A DNA stretch of 22,123 nt from an uncultured Porphyromonadaceae bacterium (GCA_905193485.1 CAJJOX010000010.1:1-22123), one strand, 5' to 3'. Shown: positions 1-7,861, counted from the stretch's first letter. Numbers and translations: made by a program. The notes: a model not told the origin generated them from the sequence alone.

Positions 1-6
1 TACACG

Positions 7-61
7 CCCTGAGACATCCCCCACGGAAGCTGACGGTTAAACCGAGAGTTAAACCAAGCAA
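7..61 (+). repeat. Attachment-like repeat, full copy (site 1)
   Basis: Positions 21-61 match 11091-11131 over 41 bp with a single mismatch (G32 versus A11102). The flanking CCCTG-GACA stretch at 7-16 is also shared with the copies at 9390 and 11078. Inside it, 36-55 holds two GTTAAACC units 12 bp apart. It lies immediately upstream of the tyrosine recombinase, where attL/attP and integrase arm sites normally sit, so I infer an attachment or recombinase-binding site. The exact crossover point is not known; GTTA at 36-39 is where partial copies diverge. Confidence 0.6.
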
Positions 62-66
62 ACCGT

Positions 67-1266
67 ATGAATGTTACAGCTAACATCGTGTGTTACAAGT
101 CTAAAACTCTTGCGAATGGGGAACACCCTCTAATGGTGAGAATCTGCAAAGACGGCAAAAAGAAGTACAAGAGCTTAGGCGTATCCGTCAATCCTAAGCA
201 TTGGAACTTTGAGAGAAACACGCTAAAACCTAATTGCCCTAACTATGAGTATGTTAGCAAACTCATAGCAGACAAGACAAGCGAGTTGTCAGCAGAGATA
301 GTTAAACTAAAATCCGAGCGCAAAGAGTTTACTGCAAGCACTTTAATAGACGACAAAACAAAGCGAGTTAAACCAAAAACGGTGCAAGACCTATTCTGTG
401 AGCAAATCCAACGGCTCACTGATGAGGGCAGACGCGGATATATGCTGTCAGTTAAACAAGTCTATAACTCACTTGTATCGTTCAATAATCACCTTGACAT
501 CTGTTTTTCAGACATAGATGTTTGTTTCTTACGCAGATACGAAACATGGCTACGGAAGCAGGGATTAGCAGAAAACACAATCGGCATAAGATTCAGAACA
601 TTACGAGCCATATATAATTTGGCAATAGAAGAAAACATAGCCGATTCTGAAAACTATCCCTTTAAGAAATATAAGGTTGCACGATTGCATGAAGAAACGG
701 CTAAACGCTCTCTTACCAAAGAGGACATAGACCGGATTCTCGCCTATAAGTCCACCAACCGCTATATGCGATTCCCTATTGACATATTCGCTTTCACATA
801 CTATTGTGGCGGTATAAACTTCATAGATATTGCCAACCTCACCCCTGCAAACATCATAGAGGGGAAGTTGGTCTATAAGCGACACAAGACAAGCAAGCTA
901 ATCAAAATCCCCCTGCAACCGCAAGCGATTGAACTTATAAATAAGTATCATCGCAAAAACAATCCGTATCTGTTTCCAATCCTATCAGACTTCCACCAAA
1001 CGGAGATACAGAAGTCAAACCGTATTCATAAGGTCATAGCCAAAGTTAACAAACGGCTCAAAGAGATAGGCGAGGATTTAGGCTTACCCCTTACTCTCAC
1101 TACTTACGTTGCCCGGCACAGTCAGGCTACCGTGATGAAACGAGCAGGCGTATCGACAGCCGTAATCCGTGAAATCATGGGGCATAGCTCTGAACGAGTA
1201 ACACAGATTTATCTTGACAGCTTCGACAATGAGCAGATAGACAATGCCATGAAAAACTTGCTCTGA
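67..1266 (+). CDS. Tyrosine recombinase (phage-type integrase)
   Basis: A 399-aa site-specific recombinase expected to integrate and excise the element. The N-terminal ~90 residues resemble the arm-binding domain common in Bacteroidetes integrases. Residues ~105-205 fit a SAM-like core-binding domain, and ~215-395 the catalytic domain. Visible catalytic residues are a Lys in the beta-hairpin YKRHKTSK, Arg350-His351 in the box TTYVARHS, His373 in GHSSERVTQ, and the nucleophile Tyr382. The first arginine of the pentad appears to be missing: where many relatives read RG(M/I)xFxD, this protein has CGGINFID with Gly248. CTnDOT IntDOT is a known case of a Bacteroides integrase lacking Arg I, so activity need not be lost. 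The ATG at 67 starts six bases after the repeat at 21-61, so the repeat probably overlaps the int promoter. A terminator follows at 1289. The assignment is firm; the target site is inferred. Confidence 0.93.
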   Translation: MNVTANIVCYKSKTLANGEHPLMVRICKDGKKKYKSLGVSVNPKHWNFERNTLKPNCPNYEYVSKLIADKTSELSAEIVKLKSERKEFTASTLIDDKTKRVKPKTVQDLFCEQIQRLTDEGRRGYMLSVKQVYNSLVSFNNHLDICFSDIDVCFLRRYETWLRKQGLAENTIGIRFRTLRAIYNLAIEENIADSENYPFKKYKVARLHEETAKRSLTKEDIDRILAYKSTNRYMRFPIDIFAFTYYCGGINFIDIANLTPANIIEGKLVYKRHKTSKLIKIPLQPQAIELINKYHRKNNPYLFPILSDFHQTEIQKSNRIHKVIAKVNKRLKEIGEDLGLPLTLTTYVARHSQATVMKRAGVSTAVIREIMGHSSERVTQIYLDSFDNEQIDNAMKNLL

Positions 1267-1288
1267 TACATTTTCCCTTTAATTACAG

Positions 1289-1319
1289 AATCCGCTTATT
1301 CACAGATAGGCGGATTTTT
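1289..1319 (+). terminator. Rho-independent terminator after the integrase
   Basis: AATCCGC (1289-1295) pairs perfectly with GCGGATT (1310-1316 region) around a 14-nt loop, and a T run follows to 1319. It separates the integrase from the next gene, whose own promoter-like TAACTTTA comes directly after. Confidence 0.75.
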
Positions 1320-1321
1320 CG

Positions 1322-1329
1322 TAACTTTA
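1322..1329 (+). promoter_or_regulatory. Bacteroidetes-type -7 element TAACTTTA
   Basis: One mismatch to the TAnnTTTG consensus, directly after the terminator and 20 bp before the ATG at 1350. The -33 element is not obvious. It probably drives the 274-aa gene. Confidence 0.4.
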
Positions 1330-1349
1330 CAGTCCTAAATCACAGCAAT

Positions 1350-2174
1350 ATGGATAAGCCAATAGACTGCGACAACGAGCAACTTTTCAAATACATCCAT
1401 TCTATAATCCGAGGAAAAGGAGAACCGCACCGGCTGACTGACGGTAGTATTAGGTTTCCAAGCATGATTAACGCTGACCCACAATTAGCAATAGAAACAT
1501 TTGAAATCCGCTACAACAATAATGAGATAGCGACACGCTATAAATACGAACAGTTCATTTCAGATAAAGACCTGCAACCCGTAATCCGAGGGCTTAAACT
1601 TGACGCTGACGCATTTTGGCTATTGGTGATTTTCTGTTTCGATTATGCTTTAGACCGTTGCGGTGGATTGAAGATTGGCGACAATTCAAAAGACCTTATA
1701 GAGAAATTTATCCATGTCGCTGAATCAGTAGAAGAAACCGATTCTGACAAAATCCAACTCACTCTAAAATCGGACAAGTCTAAAATCACTCTGACAGACG
1801 GAATGGCATTATCCACAATTCTAAAATGGGTTAAGCAGGGTTACGATTTAACGGAGGATAAAGACAGTCTATCTGCATTTGACAAGTCAGACCCTCAACA
1901 GATGTTCCTGCAAAATGAAGAATCCGATTCAGTATTGATATGGTACTTTGCAACTCTTATGCGGTACTTTTTTGAACTGAATCCTCAATATAAGGGGGAT
2001 TCAAAAAAATGTGACGGTCTATCATTGAGCAAGAATCTCCTTATATCCACTCTGATTTTCAATCTCGGACTTTCACGCAATCCAAGTTTCAGAGAAAGCG
2101 ATGAAACTCTAAAAGGATTTTTCAAGCAATACAAGAACAAGAAAATTGACACATTAGGCAATCTATACTATTAG
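1350..2174 (+). CDS. Unknown 274-aa protein of the element
   Basis: I do not recognise this family. The protein is soluble with no signal peptide; the hydrophobic patch around FWLLVIFCFDYAL (residues ~90-102) reads as a buried helix rather than a membrane segment. The C-terminal half is rich in charged residues and ends with a lysine-rich stretch (KGFFKQYKNKKID). It lies between its own promoter-like element and a strong terminator at 2203, so it seems to be transcribed alone. Position next to the integrase, and an AT-rich composition like the rest of the element, make an element-maintenance or regulatory role possible. Nothing in the sequence shows a catalytic motif or a helix-turn-helix I can defend. 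The ORF itself is well supported by its length and by the terminator just after the stop. Confidence 0.8.
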   Translation: MDKPIDCDNEQLFKYIHSIIRGKGEPHRLTDGSIRFPSMINADPQLAIETFEIRYNNNEIATRYKYEQFISDKDLQPVIRGLKLDADAFWLLVIFCFDYALDRCGGLKIGDNSKDLIEKFIHVAESVEETDSDKIQLTLKSDKSKITLTDGMALSTILKWVKQGYDLTEDKDSLSAFDKSDPQQMFLQNEESDSVLIWYFATLMRYFFELNPQYKGDSKKCDGLSLSKNLLISTLIFNLGLSRNPSFRESDETLKGFFKQYKNKKIDTLGNLYY

Positions 2175-2202
2175 CGCAACTGCACAATAGTAAGCAATAT
2201 AC

Positions 2203-2240
2203 AATCCTGCCTTTCATTCGTGAGAGGTGGGATTTTTCTT
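2203..2240 (+). terminator. Rho-independent terminator after the 274-aa gene
   Basis: A 13-bp stem with two GU pairs (AATCCTGCCTTTC against GAGAGGTGGGATT), a six-base loop and a T-rich tail from 2233. It ends the 1350-2174 transcript. Confidence 0.8.
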
Positions 2241-2314
2241 TTTATGCCTATTCCAATTCGGGGGAGTAAACGGCAACATCATTTTTACTCTCTGCGCACC
2301 CTTTGAGGACTATC

Positions 2315-2322
2315 TAAATTTG
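2315..2322 (+). promoter_or_regulatory. Bacteroidetes -7 element TAAATTTG and ~80-nt leader
   Basis: An exact TAnnTTTG match followed by GC. Transcription would start near 2328, leaving about 80 nt of leader before the ATG at 2408. In the leader CGTAA (2326 region) can pair with TTACG near 2375, closing a stem of about 50 nt that may be regulatory. The promoter probably serves the 163-aa gene and the helicase-like gene. Confidence 0.5.
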
Positions 2323-2407
2323 CAGCGTAATCCAAAATGAAAAGCGAGTGTACATAGCTTTGAGTGGGTAGGTTACGATAATTATCAACTCCAAAAAAAT
2401 AAGAAAT

Positions 2408-2899
2408 ATGGAGAAATATAATATGGCTCTCATACAGCCTACAACAGAAACGGTGTACCCCAACGCCGAAGCTCATGCAGAGCTTAAAGCGATGATGAAT
2501 CGTGGGGAAAGAGTAAACCTCTCTTTCGGAATAGACCGCTTCGGTTTTGAAGTAGCCTATCCGCAGAGCAAAACGACGGATTGGTTTGGCTATCAGCTTA
2601 ACCTCGAAAGCATGGCGTGGATTCTTCGCTATCTCACCAATGGCGAAACAGAGGACTTCAATGTGAATCCTACCGAGGTGGAAAAATCAGAATATGCCAC
2701 CAAAAACGAGTTCGTTGCTGAAATGCTCAAAATGTTTATTGAGAACGAACTGGGCAACATACAGTTTACCCCTCAACTCCGTGACCGAAGCGGAAAAATC
2801 TCAGCAATCGCCTCATTCCGTCACGGAATTGTGAGCTTCCGAGTAGAGCGTACAGAAGAAATGTGCGATTACCTCCGAGAAAGAGGATTAATCAGATAA
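2408..2899 (+). CDS. Unknown 163-aa protein of the element
   Basis: Not recognised. A soluble acidic protein without signal peptide or membrane segment. Features seen: an N-terminal region with YPNAEAHAELKAMMNRGERVNLSFGIDRFGFEVAYP, which mixes a helix and strands, and a C-terminus ending in EEMCDYLRERGLIR. Two starts are possible: ATG 2408 (MEKYN) and ATG 2423 (MALIQ); both sit downstream of the TAAATTTG element at 2315. A perfect 11-bp hairpin separates it from the helicase-like gene 62 bp downstream, so the two may be co-transcribed with partial termination or processing between them. An element replication or regulatory role is a guess from context only. Confidence 0.75.
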   Translation: MEKYNMALIQPTTETVYPNAEAHAELKAMMNRGERVNLSFGIDRFGFEVAYPQSKTTDWFGYQLNLESMAWILRYLTNGETEDFNVNPTEVEKSEYATKNEFVAEMLKMFIENELGNIQFTPQLRDRSGKISAIASFRHGIVSFRVERTEEMCDYLRERGLIR

Positions 2900-2911
2900 A
2901 CTAATGAATCA

Positions 2912-2946
2912 GAGAGTGGGATAATCTCTCCTATTCCCACTCTCTT
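2912..2946 (+). promoter_or_regulatory. Intercistronic 11-bp hairpin
   Basis: AGAGAGTGGGA (2912-2922) and TCCCACTCTCT (2936-2946) are perfect reverse complements around a 13-nt loop. The tail is TTAAAAATC rather than a T run, so it is a weak terminator on either strand and could be an attenuator or RNA-processing/stability hairpin between the 163-aa and 601-aa genes. Confidence 0.55.
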
Positions 2947-2961
2947 AAAAATCAAAGCAAA

Positions 2962-4767
2962 ATGAAAACCAAACAAATACATATTAAACGAGGGCAACAT
3001 CTATCAGATGTCTGCACCATAGAATCAAATACGATTCTATGCAAGACCCTCACCGGACTTGGAGCTACATACTCCGAGATAAAGGTAGACCGAGATTCAA
3101 TCATAATAGAGCCGAATCAGCCTGCAATCGTAGGGAAATGCAAATCAACAGCCCATAAGAAAGACAACCTTTTCGGTGTCATGCAAAAAGTTACGACTGA
3201 TGATGTCGTTGATTATCTTGAACGTACAATAGCCGAAAAGAAACGTATCAAAATCCTCTCAACCCCCGAAAGTTTCTACAAGGTTAAAAACGCCTTTGAA
3301 GAAATAGAGGAAAACATCTATGTCCGTTGCTTCATGCTTTTAGATGAATGTCAGAAGTATGTGCAAGACAACGATTATCGGGAGGATATTACCGTGCCAA
3401 TAGAGGACTTCTTCCGTTTCGATAACAAAGCAATGGTATCGGCAACCCCGATTCTCCCCTCTGACCCACGTTTTGAGGAACAAGGATTTTCACTTGTGCA
3501 AATCGTACCCGATTATGATTATCGCAAGGAAATCTCCATACTCCACACAAACAATGCGCTTGAAGCATTAAAAGTAACAATCCCACAGATTCAGAAAGCA
3601 CAGACCGAGCCGAGGAGCATTTGCTTCTTCATCAACAGCACGGATATGATATATCAGCTTATGCAGAAATTGGGAATCGTGGAAGAATCAGCCGTTTTCT
3701 GCGCCACTAAAAGCGTGGATAAGCTCAAACGCAAAGGATTCAAAAATGCTTATGAGAATTGGGATAAGGCTAAAATGAAGCAGTACAACTTCTTTACGAG
3801 CCGATTCTACACAGCTCTTGACATAGAACTTGAAGAAAAGCCCGATGTCATATTCGTAACAGAGCCGTATTTTTCGGAATATACAGCGATTGACCCTTGC
3901 ACAGACGTAATACAATCAATCGGGCGTTTCCGCAAAGGCACTTCTACAAACTGGCATATCGTATGCACTCATAGCGGTTTTCCTATCCGCACGAAAGAGG
4001 GTATCACGGAGTACCTAAATGCAAGTGCTCACGCATACAAGACGATTCAAAGCCTTTATGAAACAGCTACAACTCTCGAATATAGAAATGCCATGAGAAG
4101 TGCGTTAGAAGTCCTGCCATTCAAGCGTATGCTCCGCAATGGAAAGATAGACCACTTCGCTATTGACAACTACATGGATGAAGAAATGGTGAAATCCTCG
4201 TATAACAATATCGAAATGCTCATGGAGCGATACTCTCAAAGCGGAATGTTCAATATCGAGCGTCTGCCCTCTCTTAAATATCAGTTCGGAGAAAGCGACC
4301 GATTGAAATTGGTTAGTAAATCCAATGATATAAAAGAAGTCCGTAAACAGATTGTTTCAATTCTTGAAACTCTGAAAAATGACATAGATTCACAACTTGT
4401 TCAATCCCATATTGCTGAACTTCGACAAGTGGATACATTCATAGTCGAAGCCTACGAAAAGGTTGGCAAAGAGATTATAGAACTTCACAACTATTCTCGA
4501 AAGAAAATCAAGGAAGCTATGATACTCAAACAATACCACACCGAAACCTCCGGCACAGAGTTTGTGCAACTTCTCAAAAACTCCTTTCAAAAAGAGCAGA
4601 AATATACACGGAAATTCATCAAGTCCGAACTTGAACGAATTTATAATGTGTTAGGAATAGCTCCTAAGAACACAATCACAGCACAAACAATCCGAGAATT
4701 TTTCAATGTCAGAGAGTGCAAGTTCAAAGGTCAAAGAGCCTATCAACTGTTAGAACCGTTGATTTAA
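2962..4767 (+). CDS. SF2 helicase-like protein with altered Walker A
   Basis: A 601-aa protein with the motif order of superfamily 2 helicases. Motif I is replaced by TGLGATYSE at 31-39, with Ala35 where the Walker A lysine is expected. Motif II is LLDECQ (Asp128-Glu129), motif III SATP at 160-163, and motif VI QSIGRFR with Gln318, Arg322 and Arg324. The C-terminal ~230 residues are helical and charged and probably form an element-specific domain. It has no signal peptide or transmembrane segment and should act on nucleic acid in the cytoplasm, perhaps in replication or copy control of the element. The K-to-A change would kill ATP hydrolysis in a normal SF2 enzyme, so either the family uses a different P-loop or the protein is a non-hydrolysing relative. 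It is followed by a 51-bp palindromic repeat and a terminator at 4845. SF2 kinship is strong; the function is inferred. Confidence 0.75.
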   Translation: MKTKQIHIKRGQHLSDVCTIESNTILCKTLTGLGATYSEIKVDRDSIIIEPNQPAIVGKCKSTAHKKDNLFGVMQKVTTDDVVDYLERTIAEKKRIKILSTPESFYKVKNAFEEIEENIYVRCFMLLDECQKYVQDNDYREDITVPIEDFFRFDNKAMVSATPILPSDPRFEEQGFSLVQIVPDYDYRKEISILHTNNALEALKVTIPQIQKAQTEPRSICFFINSTDMIYQLMQKLGIVEESAVFCATKSVDKLKRKGFKNAYENWDKAKMKQYNFFTSRFYTALDIELEEKPDVIFVTEPYFSEYTAIDPCTDVIQSIGRFRKGTSTNWHIVCTHSGFPIRTKEGITEYLNASAHAYKTIQSLYETATTLEYRNAMRSALEVLPFKRMLRNGKIDHFAIDNYMDEEMVKSSYNNIEMLMERYSQSGMFNIERLPSLKYQFGESDRLKLVSKSNDIKEVRKQIVSILETLKNDIDSQLVQSHIAELRQVDTFIVEAYEKVGKEIIELHNYSRKKIKEAMILKQYHTETSGTEFVQLLKNSFQKEQKYTRKFIKSELERIYNVLGIAPKNTITAQTIREFFNVRECKFKGQRAYQLLEPLI

Positions 4768-4772
4768 GGCAA

Positions 4773-4823
4773 GTACATTTTCTAACAAGTTTTCCTCTTA
4801 TAGAGGGATTCTGAAAAAAGTCC
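4773..4823. repeat. 51-bp palindromic repeat, copy A
   Basis: Begins GTACATTTTCT and ends CTGAAAAAAGTCC, with the inner palindrome CCTCTTATAGAGG. Same length and layout as copies at 7862 and 8919. T runs on one side and A runs on the other suit a bidirectional terminator-like hairpin at the end of the helicase-like gene. Confidence 0.6.
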
Positions 4824-4844
4824 TCTCCCCCAAAAACTGCCACT

Positions 4845-4873
4845 ACTCCATAGCTTCGGTTATGGAGTTTTTT
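4845..4873 (+). terminator. Rho-independent terminator after the helicase-like gene
   Basis: ACTCCATA (4845-4852) pairs perfectly with TATGGAGT (4861-4868) around GCTTCGGT, followed by a T6 run. Confidence 0.85.
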
Positions 4874-5121
4874 CATTTCTGAAAATTCCAGACTTCTATT
4901 ATAAGGAGAATAGCCCTCTGCAATTTTAATCCGTACAGAAAGGCACACGCACATATACGCCGGTAACTCTATAAAATGCCCCCTCCCCCTAATCAAAAAA
5001 TGCCGAGATTCAAGAATCGGATTGATTCTGCACATAAGATTCCACTAACACATTCAATCCCCCCACCTTTCTTGAATAAAAAGACAAAACAGTTTTATTA
5101 ACCTCTAATAATCGCACGTTT
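4874..5121 (+). other. Gene-free leader before the DUF3871-like gene
   Basis: With the repeat and terminator at 4773-4873 this makes a 354-bp gap. The stretch at 4877-4936 vaguely resembles the 51-bp repeats (TTCTGAAAATT, then TATAAGGAGAATA, ending at GTAC), possibly a decayed copy. No clear TAnnTTTG promoter is visible; the DUF3871-like gene may use a weak one near 5080-5110. I see no convincing small ORF. Confidence 0.35.
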
Positions 5122-6144
5122 ATGGAAAATCTAATGATTTTACCTGCGGTTGAGCCTAAAAGATTAAGTTGGCTCAATGAGTACGCAACAGACGCGGAAG
5201 TTATTACAGAGCTTCCGCAAAGAGAGAAAAAGACACTTCCGTTTATCGAAGCAAACACAAAGGCCGTCGAACTGTCGCACCTCAAAAACGAGTGCATTGT
5301 TCCTGTGTTCAGCAAGGACAATGAGCTGACAATCTCGCACCCTGCGTTTATCGAAACGGTAGCGGAAGCAGTCAGCACGTTCTACAACGGTGAAACAATC
5401 GAAACGCCTGAAATCCGTGTGTCGCACATCATTAAGGGGAGAATCCCCGAAGCGATACACAAGCCCGCAAATCAGCTCCTGGAATCAGACAAAACGATTT
5501 ACTACGAGCGAATGATGTTCTGCATCGAAGTCCCCACTATCTATGAAATGGTAGAGGGTAACAAGCTCACTCTGACCGTTGGTGGTGTTCGAGCCTACAA
5601 TCACATGAATCTCTACTCCAAAAAGTCAGTGGAGCGATTCAAAATCTTTGTGGGTTTCAAAAATCTCGTGTGTTGCAACCTCTGTGTTTCATCTGACGGA
5701 TTCGTGGAACAGTTGGAAGTGTCAAACACTTCTGACCTCTATCTCCGCACTCTTGAAATGCTCAACCGCTACAACCCTGCCAAACATCTGCACCTAATGC
5801 AGACACTTGGCAATACAAGCATGACGGAACACCAATTCTGTCAGATTCTTGGAAAAATGCGACTGTATCAGGCACTCCCGCAGAAGATACAACGCAACAT
5901 TCCACGATTGCTGATAACAGATACACAAATCAATGCAGTGGCAAAAGCCTATATCAGCGATGAAAACTTTGGCTCTTACGGCTCTGACATTGATATGTGG
6001 AAGTTCTACAATCTCCTTACGGGAGCAAACAAGAGTAGCTACATTGACAGCTTCCTTGACCGCTCTTTCAATGCAACCGAAGTGGCACAAGGCATTAACG
6101 CCGCCCTGCATGGCGATGACCGTTATTCATGGTTTATCGACTAA
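5122..6144 (+). CDS. DUF3871-like protein
   Basis: A 340-aa soluble protein resembling the DUF3871 family, known from Bacteroides plasmids and integrated elements and of unknown function. Supporting features are the early segment FIEANTKAVELSHLKNECIVPVFSKD (residues ~40-66, quoted here in pieces: FIEANTKAVELS, HLKNECIVPVFSKD), the central VGGVRAYNHMNLY, and the C-terminal stretch with DMWKFYNLLTGANKSSYIDS. The layout recalls DUF932-type plasmid proteins, which share an N-terminal lead followed by a conserved core. No transmembrane segment or obvious catalytic triad is seen. A strong terminator follows at 6155, so this gene ends the maintenance block. A replication or maintenance role is likely from where the family occurs, not from motifs. 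The family name is from memory of its conserved segments. Confidence 0.65.
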   Translation: MENLMILPAVEPKRLSWLNEYATDAEVITELPQREKKTLPFIEANTKAVELSHLKNECIVPVFSKDNELTISHPAFIETVAEAVSTFYNGETIETPEIRVSHIIKGRIPEAIHKPANQLLESDKTIYYERMMFCIEVPTIYEMVEGNKLTLTVGGVRAYNHMNLYSKKSVERFKIFVGFKNLVCCNLCVSSDGFVEQLEVSNTSDLYLRTLEMLNRYNPAKHLHLMQTLGNTSMTEHQFCQILGKMRLYQALPQKIQRNIPRLLITDTQINAVAKAYISDENFGSYGSDIDMWKFYNLLTGANKSSYIDSFLDRSFNATEVAQGINAALHGDDRYSWFID

Positions 6145-6154
6145 TCCAACTGAC

Positions 6155-6200
6155 AAAGAGGACACTTGCACAGACTGTGTGGGTGTTCTCTTTCTTTTTT
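6155..6200 (+). terminator. Rho-independent terminator after the DUF3871-like gene
   Basis: AAAGAGGACAC (6155-6165) pairs with GTGTTCTCTTT (6183-6193) with one GU pair; a further CACAG/CTGTG pairing lies in the loop. A T6 run follows. Confidence 0.85.
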
Positions 6201-6289
6201 GTGAGGTTTCGGGAAGCATGGTTTTGCGGAACAGTCAACTTATGCTGAAAAACATTATCCAACATAGCCCCACCAATGACATTTTTTAG

Positions 6290-6297
6290 TAACTTTG
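6290..6297 (+). promoter_or_regulatory. Bacteroidetes -7 element TAACTTTG
   Basis: An exact TAnnTTTG match followed by CACTTG, the same string seen after the -7 elements at 11266 and 16631. There is no good ORF in the next 300 bp, so it most likely drives the structured RNA below. Confidence 0.65.
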
Positions 6298-6302
6298 CAC
6301 TT

Positions 6303-6570
6303 GATTCACAGACCCAAAGAGTTGGCAACGGTGAATCTACATTATTACAAAAGGTGTTATTGAAATTTTATCTTCTAAAGTCAAACTTCGCAAATTTGAA
6401 TTTCCACGGAGATAAGGTTGGCAATAGCACCTGCATCGGTTGCTTATACCCTGCCGAGAATGGCAGATTATATAGCAAAATCGGTGTGGGGCTATTGTTT
6501 TATCCGTGGAATAGGTAATGCGAAGACCTGACTTTAGGATAAGACAAAATACAATCCTCACACCTTTTTC
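6303..6570 (+). ncRNA. Candidate structured noncoding RNA
   Basis: Starts just after the TAACTTTG promoter element and ends in a stem plus T5. Elements seen: a 5' hairpin GATTCAC/GTGAATC (6303-6309, 6331-6337) with inner CCAA/TTGG; a GCAAT/GTTGC stem (6421-6443); CTGCC/GGCAG (6451-6466); CTATT/AATAG (6492-6514); the loop sequence TTATCC (6500-6505) complementary to GGATAA (6537-6542), which would form a pseudoknot; and a long-range closing stem GGTGTGGGG (6483-6491) with CCTCACACC (6556-6564) followed by TTTTTC. An 80-aa ORF crosses this region but its codons show no protein character. I cannot match it to a named RNA family. A role in element regulation is inferred only from position, and it could also be a long leader for the secreted-protein gene. 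Confidence 0.5.
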
Positions 6571-6620
6571 ATGTTCAATCGTAACCGTTCCGCCGAGGAT
6601 TGAGGAACATAAAATTATAT

Positions 6621-6998
6621 ATGCTATACAAACTTATCGCAATCTTATTTATTGGAACAATGTCTTTAATTTCTCCTCTTGTTTCAAAAGCATGGGTGGA
6701 GCTTAAAGCAACAGTTTCCTATGACAACAACTTTAATTCAACAATATCAGCAGTCCCAACTAATGGTGGTAATAAAACAATTACATCTATTCAATTTATA
6801 ATTGTTACGAAAAAGAGAGGTTCCAGCCCATTAGACGCAAGCGCATATAATTATGATTATAAAATTATTCAGACAACGATACCGCCATTATCTTCTAAAA
6901 AAATATTCATTCCCTACAAAATAAAGCAAGATTACCAATTCAATGGTTTGTTAGTGGAGAAAGTGCGTTATTCGGACGGTTCAATAAAGACCTATTAA
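6621..6998 (+). CDS. Small secreted protein, unknown
   Basis: A 125-aa protein from ATG 6621 (a TTG at 6600 would add seven residues but sits before the natural signal peptide start). The N-terminus MLYKLIAILFIGTMSLISPLVSKA is a clean signal peptide in three parts (K4, hydrophobic core, SKA cleavage near residue 24). The mature ~100 residues are beta-strand rich with regular alternation (YDNNFNSTISAVPTNGG, SIQFIIVTKKRG, SSKKIFIPYKIKQ) and end in VRYSDGSIKTY, which fits a small immunoglobulin-like or beta-sandwich fold in the periplasm. It is the first gene of the AT-rich cargo block and sits just after the candidate RNA. No family is recognised. Confidence 0.7.
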   Translation: MLYKLIAILFIGTMSLISPLVSKAWVELKATVSYDNNFNSTISAVPTNGGNKTITSIQFIIVTKKRGSSPLDASAYNYDYKIIQTTIPPLSSKKIFIPYKIKQDYQFNGLLVEKVRYSDGSIKTY

Positions 6999-7031
6999 AT
7001 CTTTTTAGCGAATATTCTGACATTATAAAAC

Positions 7032-7484
7032 ATGAGTATAAAAGTTACAGTGCGGAACTATATGTTCCCGATTACATTTTCTTATAAGGGATGGGATGTC
7101 AAATTAGAAAAACGCATGGGCTTATTCAAAGACATAGCGGTAGAAGCAACTTTTACACCCACAGACCCACTATATAGTGATAAATTATTAATGGGAGATG
7201 ATAGAGAGTTTATGTCTTTGGCAAACAGATATGTCGCTTCATTATATTTGCCTAACACCCAATATGCACGTTTTTCAGCAAACGGAGGATTATTAGATAG
7301 ATTCTTGGGACAAAATATCAGTGCTACTCAAAAGGTTATTGACAAAGTCACTTCATATATGGATTCCAATTTGCCATACATAAAACCTTTTGACCTCAAA
7401 GAGTACCTGACATTCTTAGTGGATAATGGCATAAACTCTAAAACGCTTTCTGCGCTATTGATGATGCGAAAATTTAGGCAATGA
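7032..7484 (+). CDS. Unknown 150-aa cargo protein
   Basis: Not recognised. A soluble protein without signal peptide. The N-terminal third looks like beta strands (VTVRNYMFPITFSYKGWDVKL), the remainder helical with a basic C-terminus (SALLMMRKFRQ). It starts 33 bp after the secreted-protein gene and stops 6 bp before the next ORF, so it belongs to one transcript with its neighbours. Confidence 0.65.
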   Translation: MSIKVTVRNYMFPITFSYKGWDVKLEKRMGLFKDIAVEATFTPTDPLYSDKLLMGDDREFMSLANRYVASLYLPNTQYARFSANGGLLDRFLGQNISATQKVIDKVTSYMDSNLPYIKPFDLKEYLTFLVDNGINSKTLSALLMMRKFRQ

Positions 7485-7490
7485 TGACAG

Positions 7491-7859
7491 ATGAATAATT
7501 GCATAAAGAATAACGTAATCAAATCAGCAATAACTATTGGACTAACATTTGGCTCAATGATAGCAACGATTATGTGCTATCTCCTTTTAGGTTGCTTAGT
7601 TGGTCGAATACTGCACCCCTCAACGCATGAACATGAATATGCTTGTGCTTGTGATGAGCCACCGACTATGACTGAATTGGAAGCTACGATAGTAGGCGTA
7701 ATATTTATGATTGGACTGATGATAGGATTATTTTATATTCTGCGCCAACTTAAATTTTCAAAATCGGAACGAATTATAGCATTGATTATTCTTCTGTTTT
7801 CTAATCTCTATGTGGCTTCAACAATTAGAGAAATACTATACATACAAGTTTCCGGCTAA
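7491..7859 (+). CDS. Small three-TM membrane protein, unknown
   Basis: A 122-aa inner-membrane protein with three hydrophobic segments at roughly 13-38 (ITIGLTFGSMIATIMCYLLLG), 64-86 (TIVGVIFMIGLMIGLFYIL) and 94-115 (IIALIILLFSNLYVAS). Between TM1 and TM2 is a short loop with HEHEYACACDE, a cluster of His, Cys and acidic residues that could bind metal. It begins 6 bp after the preceding stop and is followed by 51-bp repeat copy B, which probably ends the transcript. No family is recognised; the topology is read directly from the sequence. Confidence 0.65.
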   Translation: MNNCIKNNVIKSAITIGLTFGSMIATIMCYLLLGCLVGRILHPSTHEHEYACACDEPPTMTELEATIVGVIFMIGLMIGLFYILRQLKFSKSERIIALIILLFSNLYVASTIREILYIQVSG

Positions 7860-7861
7860 TG

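Noticed and set aside
601..885. Minus-strand ORF inside the integrase (and similar shadows throughout)
   Set aside because: Lies wholly inside a confidently identified gene and shows no family features of its own.
6276..6518. 80-aa ORF overlapping the candidate RNA
   Set aside because: It begins within the promoter element, its composition does not look like a folded protein, and the interval is better explained by paired RNA stems and a terminator.
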